The notes under the pieces: generated by a model
Seen by the model: the letters and a program-made list of their open reading frames with translations, nothing else
What the model was told of the DNA's origin: nothing
The model's database searches: none
Translations under genes and position numbers: made by a program
Assembly (NCBI RefSeq): GCF_003315345.1
Contig: NZ_QNRO01000013.1
Location: 55,202-119,201 of the forward strand
Length of the DNA stretch: 64,000 nt
Direction of reading: 5' to 3'
Origin: Marinobacter pelagius
Lineage (GTDB): Bacteria > Pseudomonadota > Gammaproteobacteria > Pseudomonadales > Oleiphilaceae
Shown: positions 48,120 through 55,548 of the stretch, one piece after another
Layout of the letters: every line of letters begins with the position of its first letter
How positions within the stretch are numbered: the stretch's first letter is position 1

Positions 48120-49516
48120 TGCACTTGCGCGCATGGCAGAGCGAGTGTATTGCTCAGGCCCTAGAATCTTTTGAACGCCAGACCCATTTTTTATGCCATG
48201 CGACACCTGCTGCAGGGAAAACCGTAATGGTTGCGTCTGTCGCCAAGGCACTTTTTGAACGCGGCGACATCGATTTTGTCGTGTGCTTTTCACCTTCCAG
48301 GGCAGTAGCACAAAGTGTCGCCACAACTTTCAGTAAGATCCTCAGGAGAAGCTTTAACGGTCAAATTGGCGCTGCGGGAGGGTCCTACACCTATCAATCG
48401 ATGAGCACGCTCCCCAAGGAGCTTTGGCGAGTGTTGAGTGACCATCGAGTTCTTGTAGTATTGGATGAGATCCATCACTGCTCTGGCAGTAGCTGGGACG
48501 AATTCCCTATTGGCAACAGTTGGGGGAGGATCATTCTAGATAGAATTCAGGGAACTGCCTCCTTCACAATCGCATTATCCGGAACGCCTTGGAGAACGGA
48601 CAACAACCCTATCGTTCTCGCTCGGTATACCCAACCGGACGGCGAGCTGCAATGTGACTATGAATACGGTTTACAACGAGCTGTTATCGATGGAGTATGC
48701 CGTGCTCCAAATATCGTGCTCACTGACAATCAAGAGATCCATCTGAAATCCTCTGAACTCGGCCTTAAAACCTATTCCAGTATCCGAGACACTATTAAGC
48801 ATGGTCATATCTCTTATCCCGACTTTCTTTTTCGGGACGAGGTGATCGATCACATACTTTCCGAGGCATCGAAAAAACTTTCAGAGATTCGACAGCAGGT
48901 CCCTGCTGCAGCCGGTTTGGTCGTAGCAGCAACAGTGGCACACGCGGAGCAGATTGCGAACAGGCTTTCAGCACTTGGCGAGAGGCCTGTGATTGTCACT
49001 TGCCGCACCCCGGAAGCTCATCAAATAATAAATAATTTCAAGACTTCGTCTGATCGATGGATCATCTCTGTAGGGATGATCAGTGAAGGAACAGACATCC
49101 CTCGACTCCAAGTGTGCTGCCACCTCAGTAAAATTCGAACAGAACTCCATTTTCGGCAGGTGCTCGGCAGAATCCTCCGACGCCAAGCAGACGAAACTCC
49201 TGAAATTGGAGGTTGGCTCTACGTACTTGCAGAGTCGAGCCTGACAGAGTTCGCACGTAGAATTAGTGACGACCTTCCAGAGCACAACGTGGTTTCGTTT
49301 TCACCAAAATCGTCAAAGCAAAACTCGGAGGCTGCCTCGGAGTATGCGGTTCTCTCTGAAAACGATGAGGCTACCGAGTGGGGCTTCAGCATCGATGCAA
49401 CTGGCACATGGCTTTCTGGACCTGATCAAACAGAACAAAAGGAAACAACGGAGTTTTCTATTAGTCATCATTATTGGAGCGAGATTCTTTCGCTGTTCGA
49501 GGATAGGAACGTGTGA
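48116..49516 (+). CDS. Compact SF2 DEAD/DEAH helicase
   Basis: A 466-residue superfamily 2 helicase with two RecA-like domains and almost nothing else. Motif I is PAAGKT (31-36), motif II DEIHH (117-121), motif III SGTP (155-158), motif V EGTDIP (324-329) and motif VI QVLGRILR (348-355). This is the Ssl2/RadD-like branch. The C-terminal 80 residues are acidic and unassigned. GC is lower than the chromosome. It is translationally coupled to the winged-helix gene and lies beside a C-protein-like regulator. A role in defence or DNA repair is possible; no nuclease domain is visible. Confidence 0.82.
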   Translation: MMHLRAWQSECIAQALESFERQTHFLCHATPAAGKTVMVASVAKALFERGDIDFVVCFSPSRAVAQSVATTFSKILRRSFNGQIGAAGGSYTYQSMSTLPKELWRVLSDHRVLVVLDEIHHCSGSSWDEFPIGNSWGRIILDRIQGTASFTIALSGTPWRTDNNPIVLARYTQPDGELQCDYEYGLQRAVIDGVCRAPNIVLTDNQEIHLKSSELGLKTYSSIRDTIKHGHISYPDFLFRDEVIDHILSEASKKLSEIRQQVPAAAGLVVAATVAHAEQIANRLSALGERPVIVTCRTPEAHQIINNFKTSSDRWIISVGMISEGTDIPRLQVCCHLSKIRTELHFRQVLGRILRRQADETPEIGGWLYVLAESSLTEFARRISDDLPEHNVVSFSPKSSKQNSEAASEYAVLSENDEATEWGFSIDATGTWLSGPDQTEQKETTEFSISHHYWSEILSLFEDRNV

Positions 49517-49568
49517 CCCTTTACTCAGAAATTATTGCCGTCAATACCTATTATGCCCGGGAGTTCGC

Positions 49569-49663
49569 TGGTCAGGACGACCTGAACTCACCCCCGGCAG
49601 GGATGTCAGGCGAGCGCGACACCTGCACAGTGGTGTGACACGCCAGGGAGAGGCATGGCTTCG
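49569..49663 (+). repeat. 95-bp island repeat, copy 1
   Basis: This non-coding segment, 53 bp after the helicase stop, matches 62628-62722 at about 81 of 95 positions in the same orientation. A shared hairpin is visible: ACACC/GGTGT around an eight-base loop, flanked by GCG and CGC. An outer pairing GTCAGGC with GCATGGC is partly kept. It may be a structured RNA or the end of a mobile element. Confidence 0.8.
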
Positions 49664-49778
49664 ACTTGCCCTTAAAATGCCACTGACACTCTTCCTCTAT
49701 AGCGCAACTTCATCCAGAAATCGTAAAACCCAATCGGCGATTTTCCCCGACTCTCTCCACTCAGATGTGGAATAGTCG

Positions 49779-50363
49779 TCAACCATTCTCGCGTTTGCTT
49801 TCAAGTGCAATAATTCGCTTCATCAACTCTTCATACGTTGAGTTTTCTCTGAGTTGATTTACCTCGGCTTCAAGTGTGATTGCTTGTCGCTCGAAGTGAT
49901 AACGGGCTTCATGCGATTGTTTTAACTCTTCCGCCGATTCATGAAGTCGCTGCGTGGTCTCTGCCAGTCGCTGTTCTAAATCTTCAATGATGGTGTTCGC
50001 ATCCAGAATCTCGGCTTCAATTTCTGACCTCAGCTGTTTGAGCTCACGAGATGTCTCTGAGACCTGTCTTTGTGCTGCTTTCAAAGCACCTTCATAGAGC
50101 TGAACTGTCAGTGGGCGAACCTGTTCTATTAGATTGCTCTCAAGCTCGGTAACCAGATCTTCTAGCTCGGCAGGTAGGCGAAGATCCGCGTTGTTGTCCA
50201 CCTTGTCTCTGCTGGCGTATTCGTCCCAGACAGACTTCAGGCGTTTGGGGTCTCCTGCCCCAAGAATTCGGCGGAGCCCGTAGCCAGTGATATTCTTTCC
50301 TGTGGACTGCAGTCTTTTTCCAGCTTCAATGATTTCTTGATTCGCTATTTCGGCCGGTCGCAT
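49779..50363 (-). CDS. KfrA-like DNA-binding protein
   Basis: A 194-residue protein with the KfrA N-terminal DNA-binding domain (MRPAEIANQEIIEAGKRL; GYGLRRILGAGDPKRLKSVWDEY) followed by a long alpha-helical coiled coil (about 75-190, heptad-like, rich in Glu, Leu and Gln). KfrA of plasmid RK2 is an autoregulated repressor forming filaments that aid partition. ATG at 50363 is chosen because GGAG lies 7 nt upstream; the longer frame from 50468 is just the reverse of a purine tract. A plasmid-type gene in a chromosomal island suggests integrated plasmid or ICE DNA. Confidence 0.85.
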   Translation of the reverse strand: MRPAEIANQEIIEAGKRLQSTGKNITGYGLRRILGAGDPKRLKSVWDEYASRDKVDNNADLRLPAELEDLVTELESNLIEQVRPLTVQLYEGALKAAQRQVSETSRELKQLRSEIEAEILDANTIIEDLEQRLAETTQRLHESAEELKQSHEARYHFERQAITLEAEVNQLRENSTYEELMKRIIALESKRENG

Positions 50364-50403
50364 AGGTGAGCTCCAATGATAAGCGTAGTCCGGGATTATA
50401 TGC

Positions 50404-50448
50404 AGAAAAAAAGAAACTAAGAAAGAAAGTAAGAAAGGAAGAAAAAAT
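50404..50448. repeat. Purine tract upstream of kfrA
   Basis: About 45 bases are almost only A and G on the plus strand, built from AAGAAAG-like units (aagaaag repeated four times with small changes). It lies 40 bp before the kfrA start. It could be a KfrA operator or a bent or unusual DNA segment. Confidence 0.6.
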
Positions 50449-50511
50449 CGTGGAAGTGAGCAGATCAACCAGAAAGTTGGGTGCAGCCCACCGGAACTTC
50501 AAATTTTTAAA

Positions 50512-50904
50512 GGTAGGTACATGCGGGCTATCTAGTGTGGGAAGGTAGGTACACGCGGAGCATTAACTTTCGCTTAAACCTACCTATCCCACCTGGTAAC
50601 GCACCTCGTAATAGTGAATGAGGTTCAGTTCGCTTTCTTCGGCAACAGATTCACAATGATGTTGCCGCTCGCCCCCAGTCATCGCATGAAACTCCCTACC
50701 TCATATGCTGCTCTTCTGGTATTGGGCGCACACATTAGGCACTTTGTAATAATCCGTCTGTACCTACCTTCAAGCTGGATTGGTATAGATTCCCCAGATG
50801 AATCTAGCCATATTTCTTTGTTTTTGTTGGATTTTTGCTCACTTTCAGACCCTCGAGGTCGGTACACACGGACTACCTGAGGCCTGGAGGGTAGGTACAC
50901 ACGG
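50512..50904. repeat. Iteron-like array, consensus GGTAGGTACANRCGG
   Basis: Five 15-bp copies: 50512, 50544, 50857 and 50890 on the plus strand and 50754-50768 on the minus strand. All keep GGT, GGTACA and CGG; only positions 4, 11 and 12 vary. The plus-strand copies form two pairs with 32- and 33-bp spacing, about three helical turns, so a protein would bind one face. They resemble iterons or partition or operator sites. They lie beside the kfrA-like gene and before the exonuclease gene. Confidence 0.78.
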
Positions 50905-51050
50905 AACATTCCCCATCGCATCAAACTTCCTATGCCATTCGATAGCTGCTCTCGGTATAGTGAAGGCGGCCTGACGCCGCTTGCTTCGGCAACAGGTTCA
51001 CAATCTTGTTGCCTTTCACTGCTCTAGCTATCGCATGAAACTTCCTATGG
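50610..51050 (+). repeat. Diverged segmental duplication with matching 26-bp hairpins
   Basis: The segment around 50610-50700 resembles that around 50955-51050 at an offset of about 345 bp, the same as the offset of the iteron pairs. Each contains a hairpin with 7-bp arms GGCAACA/TGTTGCC and a 12-base loop with TTCACAAT (50641-50666 and 50988-51013). Each is followed by ATCGCATGAAACT(C/T)CCTA, which in the right copy includes the exonuclease start. A third partial ATCGCATCAAACTTCCTA lies at 50915. Confidence 0.72.
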
Positions 51051-51667
51051 CTGCATCCAAAAACACACCCCTTCTGATTGTGGACCTGGAGGCCACCTGC
51101 TGGGAAAACTCCCGGTTGCCGAGTGGCGAACGCCAGAGCATCGGGAACATGGAAATCATTGAATTCGGGTGTGCGCTGGCGACCCGTGCCGGCGAGCTGC
51201 TGAATAGCCAGTCGTTCCTGGTGCGGCCAGTCCGGAACCCGGATCTCAGCGCGTTTTGCCGTTCTCTGACCGGGATTACTCAGGCCATGGTGAACGCTGC
51301 CCAGGTCTACCCCGAGGTGGTTCGCGCCCTGGATAGCTGGCTGGGCCAGCCCGCCGAGTCCCTGGTCTGGTGCAGTTGGGGTAACTACGACCGACACCAT
51401 ATCCAAGCTGAAAGCGAAGCCCAGAGCATCGCCCCGAGATTCCTGTCCTGTCCGCACCTGAATCTGAAACGGATCTGGCGGCGATCCACGAGGCAGAAGA
51501 AAAAGACGGGGCTGGCCAGTGCGCTCGCATTCCACAACCTGGCGTTTGAAGGGCGACCGCATCGCGGCGTGGATGACGCCCGAAACATCGTGCGGCTGCT
51601 ACCCTTCATGGACTGGGAGCTGGAGCCCGAACTACTGACCCGGAGCGTCAGTCATGTCGATTCGTGA
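51035..51667 (+). CDS. DEDDh 3'-5' exonuclease (ERI1/KapD-like)
   Basis: A 210-residue exonuclease of the DnaQ-like fold. Exo I is LLIVDLEATCWEN (catalytic Asp and Glu), Exo II lies near VWCSWGNYDRHHI (Asp), and Exo III is FEGRPHRGVDDARNIVRLL (His and Asp, the DEDDh type). The pattern DLEATCWE and HRGVDDARN is that of ERI1-like RNA exonucleases and KapD. ATG at 51035 or 51047 may be the start; the longer frame from 50981 runs through the hairpin repeat. GC is near chromosomal. The repeats before it probably hold its promoter. Confidence 0.85.
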   Translation: MKLPMAASKNTPLLIVDLEATCWENSRLPSGERQSIGNMEIIEFGCALATRAGELLNSQSFLVRPVRNPDLSAFCRSLTGITQAMVNAAQVYPEVVRALDSWLGQPAESLVWCSWGNYDRHHIQAESEAQSIAPRFLSCPHLNLKRIWRRSTRQKKKTGLASALAFHNLAFEGRPHRGVDDARNIVRLLPFMDWELEPELLTRSVSHVDS

Positions 51668-51726
51668 CTGGTTCCTGCCCCCCCCTCCATCACCCTGAAC
51701 ATCTGACGAACCGAGGAAGGTGATCG

Positions 51727-51966
51727 ATGACCGTAGAAGAATTGATGGATCAGCTTAAAACCTTGCCACCGGAAACGCCGGTCCTCGTGGAGGGCTACGA
51801 AACGGGCTACGATGACATTGTGGAGCTCAGGCCTCTGAAGGTATTTCGTTACTGCAATGCCCAGGAATGGGATGGCGAGTACCAAGCGAAGAATGAGTAC
51901 TCCGGTCAGGGAAGCAAAGCGGTACCTGCAGTAGCCATACTCGGGCGCCGTGGGCATTTGAGGTAA
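51727..51966 (+). CDS. Small hypothetical, 79 residues
   Basis: Not recognised. The protein begins MTVEELMDQLKTLPPETPVLVEGYETGYDD and has an acidic first half; the rest (LKVFRYCNAQEWDGEYQ) is polar. AAGGTG lies 4 nt before the ATG, a convincing site. It follows the exonuclease gene by 59 bp and may be co-transcribed. Confidence 0.65.
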   Translation: MTVEELMDQLKTLPPETPVLVEGYETGYDDIVELRPLKVFRYCNAQEWDGEYQAKNEYSGQGSKAVPAVAILGRRGHLR

Positions 51967-52000
51967 TCATTAGTATCCATTGTGACTGCAGGGCATGCGA

Positions 52001-52222
52001 ATGAGTGAGAGAAAGCACGATGACTCCGCCGAGGATAACCGAGCGGCTCGACTCATAGCACAGGCCGAAGCGGTTTTTGGCAACGCCGAGAGTGCCCGGC
52101 GCTGGCTCAGAAAACCCAAGAAACAGTTAAGCGGGCTGTCCCCGAACGAAGCCATGCAGGACGAGCGTGGCGCAGCGCTGGTTGACCAGTTACTGACAAG
52201 GATCGATAGCGGATACTTCTAG
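52001..52222 (+). CDS. MbcA/ParS/Xre-type antitoxin (DUF2384) domain protein
   Basis: A 73-residue protein consisting mainly of the DUF2384 toxin-binding domain: AQAEAVFGNAESARRWLRKP, then LSGLSPNEAMQDERGAALVDQLLTRID. In full systems this domain neutralises RES-type NAD-degrading toxins. The usual N-terminal Xre helix-turn-helix is missing and no RES gene follows, so it is an orphan or reduced antitoxin. ATG at 52001 (AGGG 7 nt upstream) is preferred to the ATG two codons before. Confidence 0.72.
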   Translation: MSERKHDDSAEDNRAARLIAQAEAVFGNAESARRWLRKPKKQLSGLSPNEAMQDERGAALVDQLLTRIDSGYF

Positions 52223-52250
52223 TCAAGGATCCACCTGAACAAGGCAGCTT

Positions 52251-52454
52251 ATGGCTAAAAAGAAGACGTACACCCTTGCCGAACTGGTATCCCAGTGTGA
52301 TCCAGATGCCCCGTTCCCAAAGGAACTGCGGGACTGGGAAGAGGCAGAGAGTTTTGGCCGCGAAAAACTGATGGATGAGAATCAACGGCGCATAGACATT
52401 GAGGAAGATCGACGGGAAGAACCCGGTATTCCGATCAATCCGGATAAGCTATAG
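52251..52454 (+). CDS. MazE-like toxin-neutralising tail without DNA-binding domain
   Basis: A 67-residue acidic protein. Its first half, YTLAELVSQCDPDAPFPKEL, then RDWEEAESFGRE, resembles the C-terminal toxin-binding segment of MazE/PemI-type antitoxins (pattern YTLEELLxxCxPxxPxPxEL...W....GRE). The AbrB DNA-binding domain that normally precedes it is absent. No MazF gene is adjacent. AAGG lies 6 nt before the ATG and the gene follows the DUF2384 gene by 28 bp. The family match is by eye. Confidence 0.6.
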   Translation: MAKKKTYTLAELVSQCDPDAPFPKELRDWEEAESFGREKLMDENQRRIDIEEDRREEPGIPINPDKL

Positions 52455-52493
52455 AGCAGTCGGCGTCGTCATAGTGGTTTGCTAAAAATGCTA

Positions 52494-52910
52494 TCAGGTT
52501 TCGAGTCCGAGCCAAGTCTGCATGGATTTCCCATGCACTAACTGGCCGGCCCGCTCCCACTCCCACTCCCGGATCCAGCCCCGAATCACCTCAAAGTCCA
52601 CCACATCATCCAGGTCCGACGGCTGCACATTCGGCACGGGCCGGTTGTTCAGTTCGATGTGGTGGTACAACAGATCGAACACCGCCCGTTCGTAGCTGGC
52701 ACACCGGCTCAGGGTTGCCTGAATCCCGGCGAGGGCCAAGTACTCCGAGACATCGACGATCTCGCGGTCCCCGAACAGGTGTGAGGTATCCGGATAGTTC
52801 CGGCCGGCGACGGTCCAGGTATCGGGGGATCCTGCACCGTGCCAGAACGCCTTGAATCGTCCCGGATGAGGAATGCACAGGGCCGTGAGGCCCGTGATAT
52901 AGGCACTCAT
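52494..52910 (-). CDS. Hypothetical, 138 residues
   Basis: Not recognised. It is a soluble, Trp- and acid-rich protein (WTVAGRNYPDTSHLFGDREIV; WIREWEWERAGQLVHGKSM) with no motif I can name. It is the second gene of a pair: its ATG overlaps the stop of the upstream 81-residue gene by 4 bp. A small upstream gene coupled to a larger one is a common toxin-antitoxin layout, but nothing else supports that. Confidence 0.62.
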   Translation of the reverse strand: MSAYITGLTALCIPHPGRFKAFWHGAGSPDTWTVAGRNYPDTSHLFGDREIVDVSEYLALAGIQATLSRCASYERAVFDLLYHHIELNNRPVPNVQPSDLDDVVDFEVIRGWIREWEWERAGQLVHGKSMQTWLGLET

Positions 52911-53152
52911 TCCTTGCGGCCTTTCGGCGGCTGATCCCGGTCGTGCATGAAATCTCTGGTCACGTGCTCCTCGGACTCAAACCACTCGTCCCAGACCGGA
53001 TCCAGGGGGTGCTCGTAGCGTTTGGCGGAGCCTTTCAGTCGTTCCAATGGTGTCAGTTCCTGCGGAAGCGGTTGCGTCAGCTCGTCGGCGTGGGCCGTGT
53101 GGGCATCCAGGTCGTCCATCAGGTCTTTTTCAGTCAGGCGTTTTTTACTCAT
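52907..53152 (-). CDS. Small acidic hypothetical, 81 residues
   Basis: Not recognised. The protein is highly charged (MSKKRLTEKDLMDDLDAHTA; LDPVWDEWFESEEHVTRDFM), with a helical N-terminal half. The central DELTQPLPQELTPLERLKGS has the look of a short antitoxin. It is coupled by a 4-bp overlap to the downstream 138-residue gene. Confidence 0.62.
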   Translation of the reverse strand: MSKKRLTEKDLMDDLDAHTAHADELTQPLPQELTPLERLKGSAKRYEHPLDPVWDEWFESEEHVTRDFMHDRDQPPKGRKE

Positions 53153-53280
53153 GGCGTTTTCTCCCTGCTCCCGAACCGAAAGGACAAACCGGATTGATGC
53201 GCAGTTCAGTGAATTGGTGGCCGGTCACTGTCCCGAAACCGCCCTTTTCGGGCCTCTCCCGATTATGTCACAGCGGCGAT

Positions 53281-53341
53281 GGTTCATCGGGCACCCTGAA
53301 ACTGTCCCTTTGGTTCATCCGGCCCCTGAAACTGTCCTTTT
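53281..53341 (+). repeat. Two tandem copies of a 31-bp sequence
   Basis: GGTTCATCGGGCACCCTGAA at 53281 and its near copy at 53312 each run into ACTGTCC and a T run. They agree at about 27 of 31 positions. Sequences ending GAAACTGTCC occur at ends of some insertion sequences, so this may be an IS remnant; no transposase is present. The 53153-53398 gap holds no other feature I can support. Confidence 0.6.
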
Positions 53342-53398
53342 GACGCGGTATCCTGTTAGACGACGGTAAACGCTACCTTCATTCCGGAGCGGTTTTTT

Positions 53399-53581
53399 AT
53401 GGCAAAAAACAGGAAAGCACCCGCCTCTCCAGATGACGTTGAGGGCTTCTTCGCTCGCCGGGCCGCGCACAAGGACGCGGTTCGCATGAGGGAGTATCGT
53501 GATCCGGAATATGCCAGAGGCATCGACGCGCTTTTCAAGGGTGCGATCAGGCCGCCCCGGCGCGGTCGTCGGCGGTTCTGA
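53399..53581 (+). CDS. Small basic hypothetical, 60 residues
   Basis: Not recognised. A short basic protein (MAKNRKAPASPDDVEGFFAR; REYRDPEYARGIDALFKGAI; tail PPRRGRRRF). GGAG lies 9 nt before the ATG and the codon use is chromosomal, so it is probably real. It may bind nucleic acid through the Arg-rich tail. Confidence 0.55.
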   Translation: MAKNRKAPASPDDVEGFFARRAAHKDAVRMREYRDPEYARGIDALFKGAIRPPRRGRRRF

Positions 53582-53590
53582 CTACTCCCG

Positions 53591-54025
53591 TCACGTGTCC
53601 CCCACGCCACTGAGATCACTTATTTGTCCCTGCTCGATCTCGCCACAGAAATGGTAGAAAGGATGGACGGGATGACAAAAGTGCTGCCGGAACGCCGCTC
53701 TGTTCAGGTACAGGATCGTAAATAACCCCTTGTGCCTTCGGATCTCCAGTGCCGATCGGGCCACGTAGGCTTCAGGCCTTTTGGGCGAGCATTTCTCGAA
53801 GCCATGCACAACAGCCAGCTCAGAGTCGCATAAGGCCAGTTGCTCAGGGCTTTCCTTGTCCAGGTTGAATACGCGCACTGAGCGATACCGCTGTCGTACC
53901 TTCTCGCTCAGGCGGTTCAGGGTGGCTTCCCCTTCATCCTCGTTTTTGATGATGGCAACGCACCCGGAATAGAGCCCGCTTCGCATGAGGTCCTGTATTC
54001 GGTCGAGGTTTACCTGGTTCCTCAT
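53591..54025 (-). CDS. Hypothetical partner of DUF2384 protein, 144 residues
   Basis: Not recognised. The product starts MRNQVNLDRIQDLMRSGLYS and contains GCVAIIKNEDEGEATLNRLS, VRVFNLDKESPEQLALCD and KGLFTILYLNRAAFRQHF, which read like an alpha/beta P-loop-type fold that lacks a Walker A motif. An in-frame ATG at 54052 overlaps the end of the upstream antitoxin-like gene, but its GGAGG is only 2 nt away; ATG at 54025 is taken. The pair with a DUF2384 protein suggests a toxin-antitoxin or regulatory unit. Confidence 0.58.
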   Translation of the reverse strand: MRNQVNLDRIQDLMRSGLYSGCVAIIKNEDEGEATLNRLSEKVRQRYRSVRVFNLDKESPEQLALCDSELAVVHGFEKCSPKRPEAYVARSALEIRRHKGLFTILYLNRAAFRQHFCHPVHPFYHFCGEIEQGQISDLSGVGDT

Positions 54026-54044
54026 GATTACAGTGTCACCCGGA

Positions 54045-54398
54045 TCACGCATAGCCTCCGTCCGCCAGGTGGGCCAGATAAGCCCGAACCTCGTCGCCCC
54101 GGCCCCAGGCCACCAGTGCCTCCGGAGTCCGATTCCCCAGGGACGGAATCCGTTCACAGTGGTACCAGGCCAGGGCCGCTGCTTGCGAGCCGGCCCAGCA
54201 CTCCGCCGGCGCAAGAATGTCCGCCTTTATCTTTTGTGCCGTGCAGGCCATGCCAGTGCTCTCTCCGAATGTGTGTTGCCGGATCAGCGGCAACACCATT
54301 GTGAAGGCGTTGCCGACCGGTTCCACCAGACTACCCACCCTGGAACCTCTCATTATTTCAGGTGAACTGGGGGCAGTGTTTTTTTGCCAGATGTACAT
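54045..54398 (-). CDS. DUF2384 (MbcA/ParS-like) protein
   Basis: The C-terminal 45 residues (AAALAWYHCERIPSLGNRTP, then EALVAWGRGDEVRAYLAHLA) follow the DUF2384 antitoxin pattern, aliphatic helix, W, LGxRTPxE and a G-rich final helix. The N-terminal 60 residues are less convincing, and internal ATGs (54353, 54251) could be the real start. The downstream gene of unknown function is nearly contiguous. A decayed second copy of the 3' end is at 55028. Confidence 0.62.
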   Translation of the reverse strand: MYIWQKNTAPSSPEIMRGSRVGSLVEPVGNAFTMVLPLIRQHTFGESTGMACTAQKIKADILAPAECWAGSQAAALAWYHCERIPSLGNRTPEALVAWGRGDEVRAYLAHLADGGYA

Positions 54399-54539
54399 GA
54401 ACCGAAACTGTCACACATTCGGCTCATGCGCCACCCAACGCGGCCACAGGCGGAACTGAACGTCCGCTAACCCAACAGGGTTGCCGGCGATTTCGCAGCC
54501 ACCACGGGTCTGTCGTGCAACGGTTTGTTTGCTTGGCCC

Positions 54540-54812
54540 CTACTGGTCCGAAGGGGCATTTCTGTTGGTGAAGCGGTCATGGGGAGCCGCCGAGATACTG
54601 GTCATTGTCAGGCGCATTCCGAACTTTCGCAGGATCCGGTTCAGCGTCTTAACCGTGGCACACTCGGGATCCCGTTCGATGGCCGAGAGGGTATTGGCCG
54701 ATACCCCCACAATCTTCCCCAGCCGTCCCTGGCTGAGGCCGGTCCAGTCCCGGCGCATCTGTCGTATGGCTGCCCCGAGGTCAATCTCGCCTCGGTCCAA
54801 TGCCGCCAACAT
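54540..54812 (-). CDS. XRE-family transcriptional regulator
   Basis: A 90-residue helix-turn-helix protein: EIDLGAAIRQMRRDWTGLSQGRLGKIVGVSANTLSAIERDPE (read in parts), then TLNRILRKFGMRLTMTSI. It is HipB-like in style. The frame is open 45 codons further but no ATG, GTG or TTG occurs, so ATG at 54812 is used although its ribosome site is weak. A 10-bp inverted repeat at 54948-54985 may be its operator. No HipA or other toxin gene is next to it. Confidence 0.72.
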   Translation of the reverse strand: MLAALDRGEIDLGAAIRQMRRDWTGLSQGRLGKIVGVSANTLSAIERDPECATVKTLNRILRKFGMRLTMTSISAAPHDRFTNRNAPSDQ

Positions 54813-54947
54813 CTCATGTTTGTCGCGAATGCGTTCGTCACTGGGAATAGGGCGTCGGAGTTTAGGTATGGTGGTTTCCTCGGAGCGGACCTCTGGCTCA
54901 GAGCGCCTCCAGGACCGCAGATTCGGTTGCTCAAAATTACAAGTTTA

Positions 54948-54985
54948 ATGGTAATAATGTTAGCCGATCTCCGTTTTATTACCAT
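54948..54985. promoter_or_regulatory. Perfect 10-bp inverted repeat, possible operator
   Basis: ATGGTAATAA (54948-54957) and TTATTACCAT (54976-54985) are perfectly complementary across an 18-bp spacer, so the centres are 28 bp apart. The element is in AT-rich DNA 136 bp upstream of the XRE gene. Two-turn-plus spacing suits a dimeric regulator. Confidence 0.55.
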
Positions 54986-55027
54986 CATATTTGGAAATCT
55001 ATTAAGCGAGCCGCGCGCCCGGCTGCG

Positions 55028-55114
55028 TTACTCATAGCCTCCGTTCGCCAGCTGGGCCAGATAGCCCCGAACCTCGTCGCCCGGGTCTTGTTCAACCAAT
55101 TCCTTTGAGGGTGC
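55028..55114 (-). pseudogene. 3' remnant of a second DUF2384 gene
   Basis: The 28-codon fragment ends LAQLANGGYE-stop and parallels the end of the 54045-54398 product (LAHLADGGYA-stop), including GDEVRGYL versus GDEVRAYL. Upstream it meets an in-frame stop. It is a leftover of a duplicated or recombined antitoxin gene and marks a breakpoint where AT-rich DNA begins. Confidence 0.72.
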
Positions 55115-55130
55115 GGCGTGTCATTTGCCA

Positions 55131-55548
55131 TAGGCATCCAGGCTCAGGCCAGTGGGACCACATTTTTCCCCACTGAAGGAGTAACTAGTATTTGAAACCC
55201 AAGAGCATACTATTGGGGCCAGCAATTGATCGTTCGGTGAGGTCGCAAAGCGGACATTCCTCTGGTTCGATAGCGCTTTGATCAGCCCACCTACAGTGTA
55301 GCGGAAAGGCAGTCAAACGGAGGCCCAAAAGGCCAGAACGGCTGCATTTATAGCTTTTTTACGGCAAGAGAACTCAGCATATCTGTGCGTTGAAAACAAA
55401 AGAGGACTGCGTCTAGCTCAAGATGGTGCTTTCCACATCGTTATTTTGCTAAGGTTGGGACAATCAAGGCAATTTTTGTCAAGTAACAAATCCCACGACG
55501 GTGATTGATAAAAAAGACCGGCATAAGAATTAGTTTAAGAGGCTGTCA
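55131..55548. other. Non-coding leader of the AT-rich cargo block
   Basis: About 420 bp with no supported gene. It contains the first copy of the 18-bp motif GGTCGCAAAGCGGACATT (55241-55258). GC falls steadily from left to right. The promoter of the large helicase gene must be in the last 150 bp, where AT content is high; no clear consensus was found. Confidence 0.6.

Noticed and set aside
50366..50880. Plus-strand frames around 50366-50548 and 50614-50880
   Set aside because: They run through purine tracts and repeats, lack ribosome sites and show no domain; the MKLP start in one is part of the duplicated segment.
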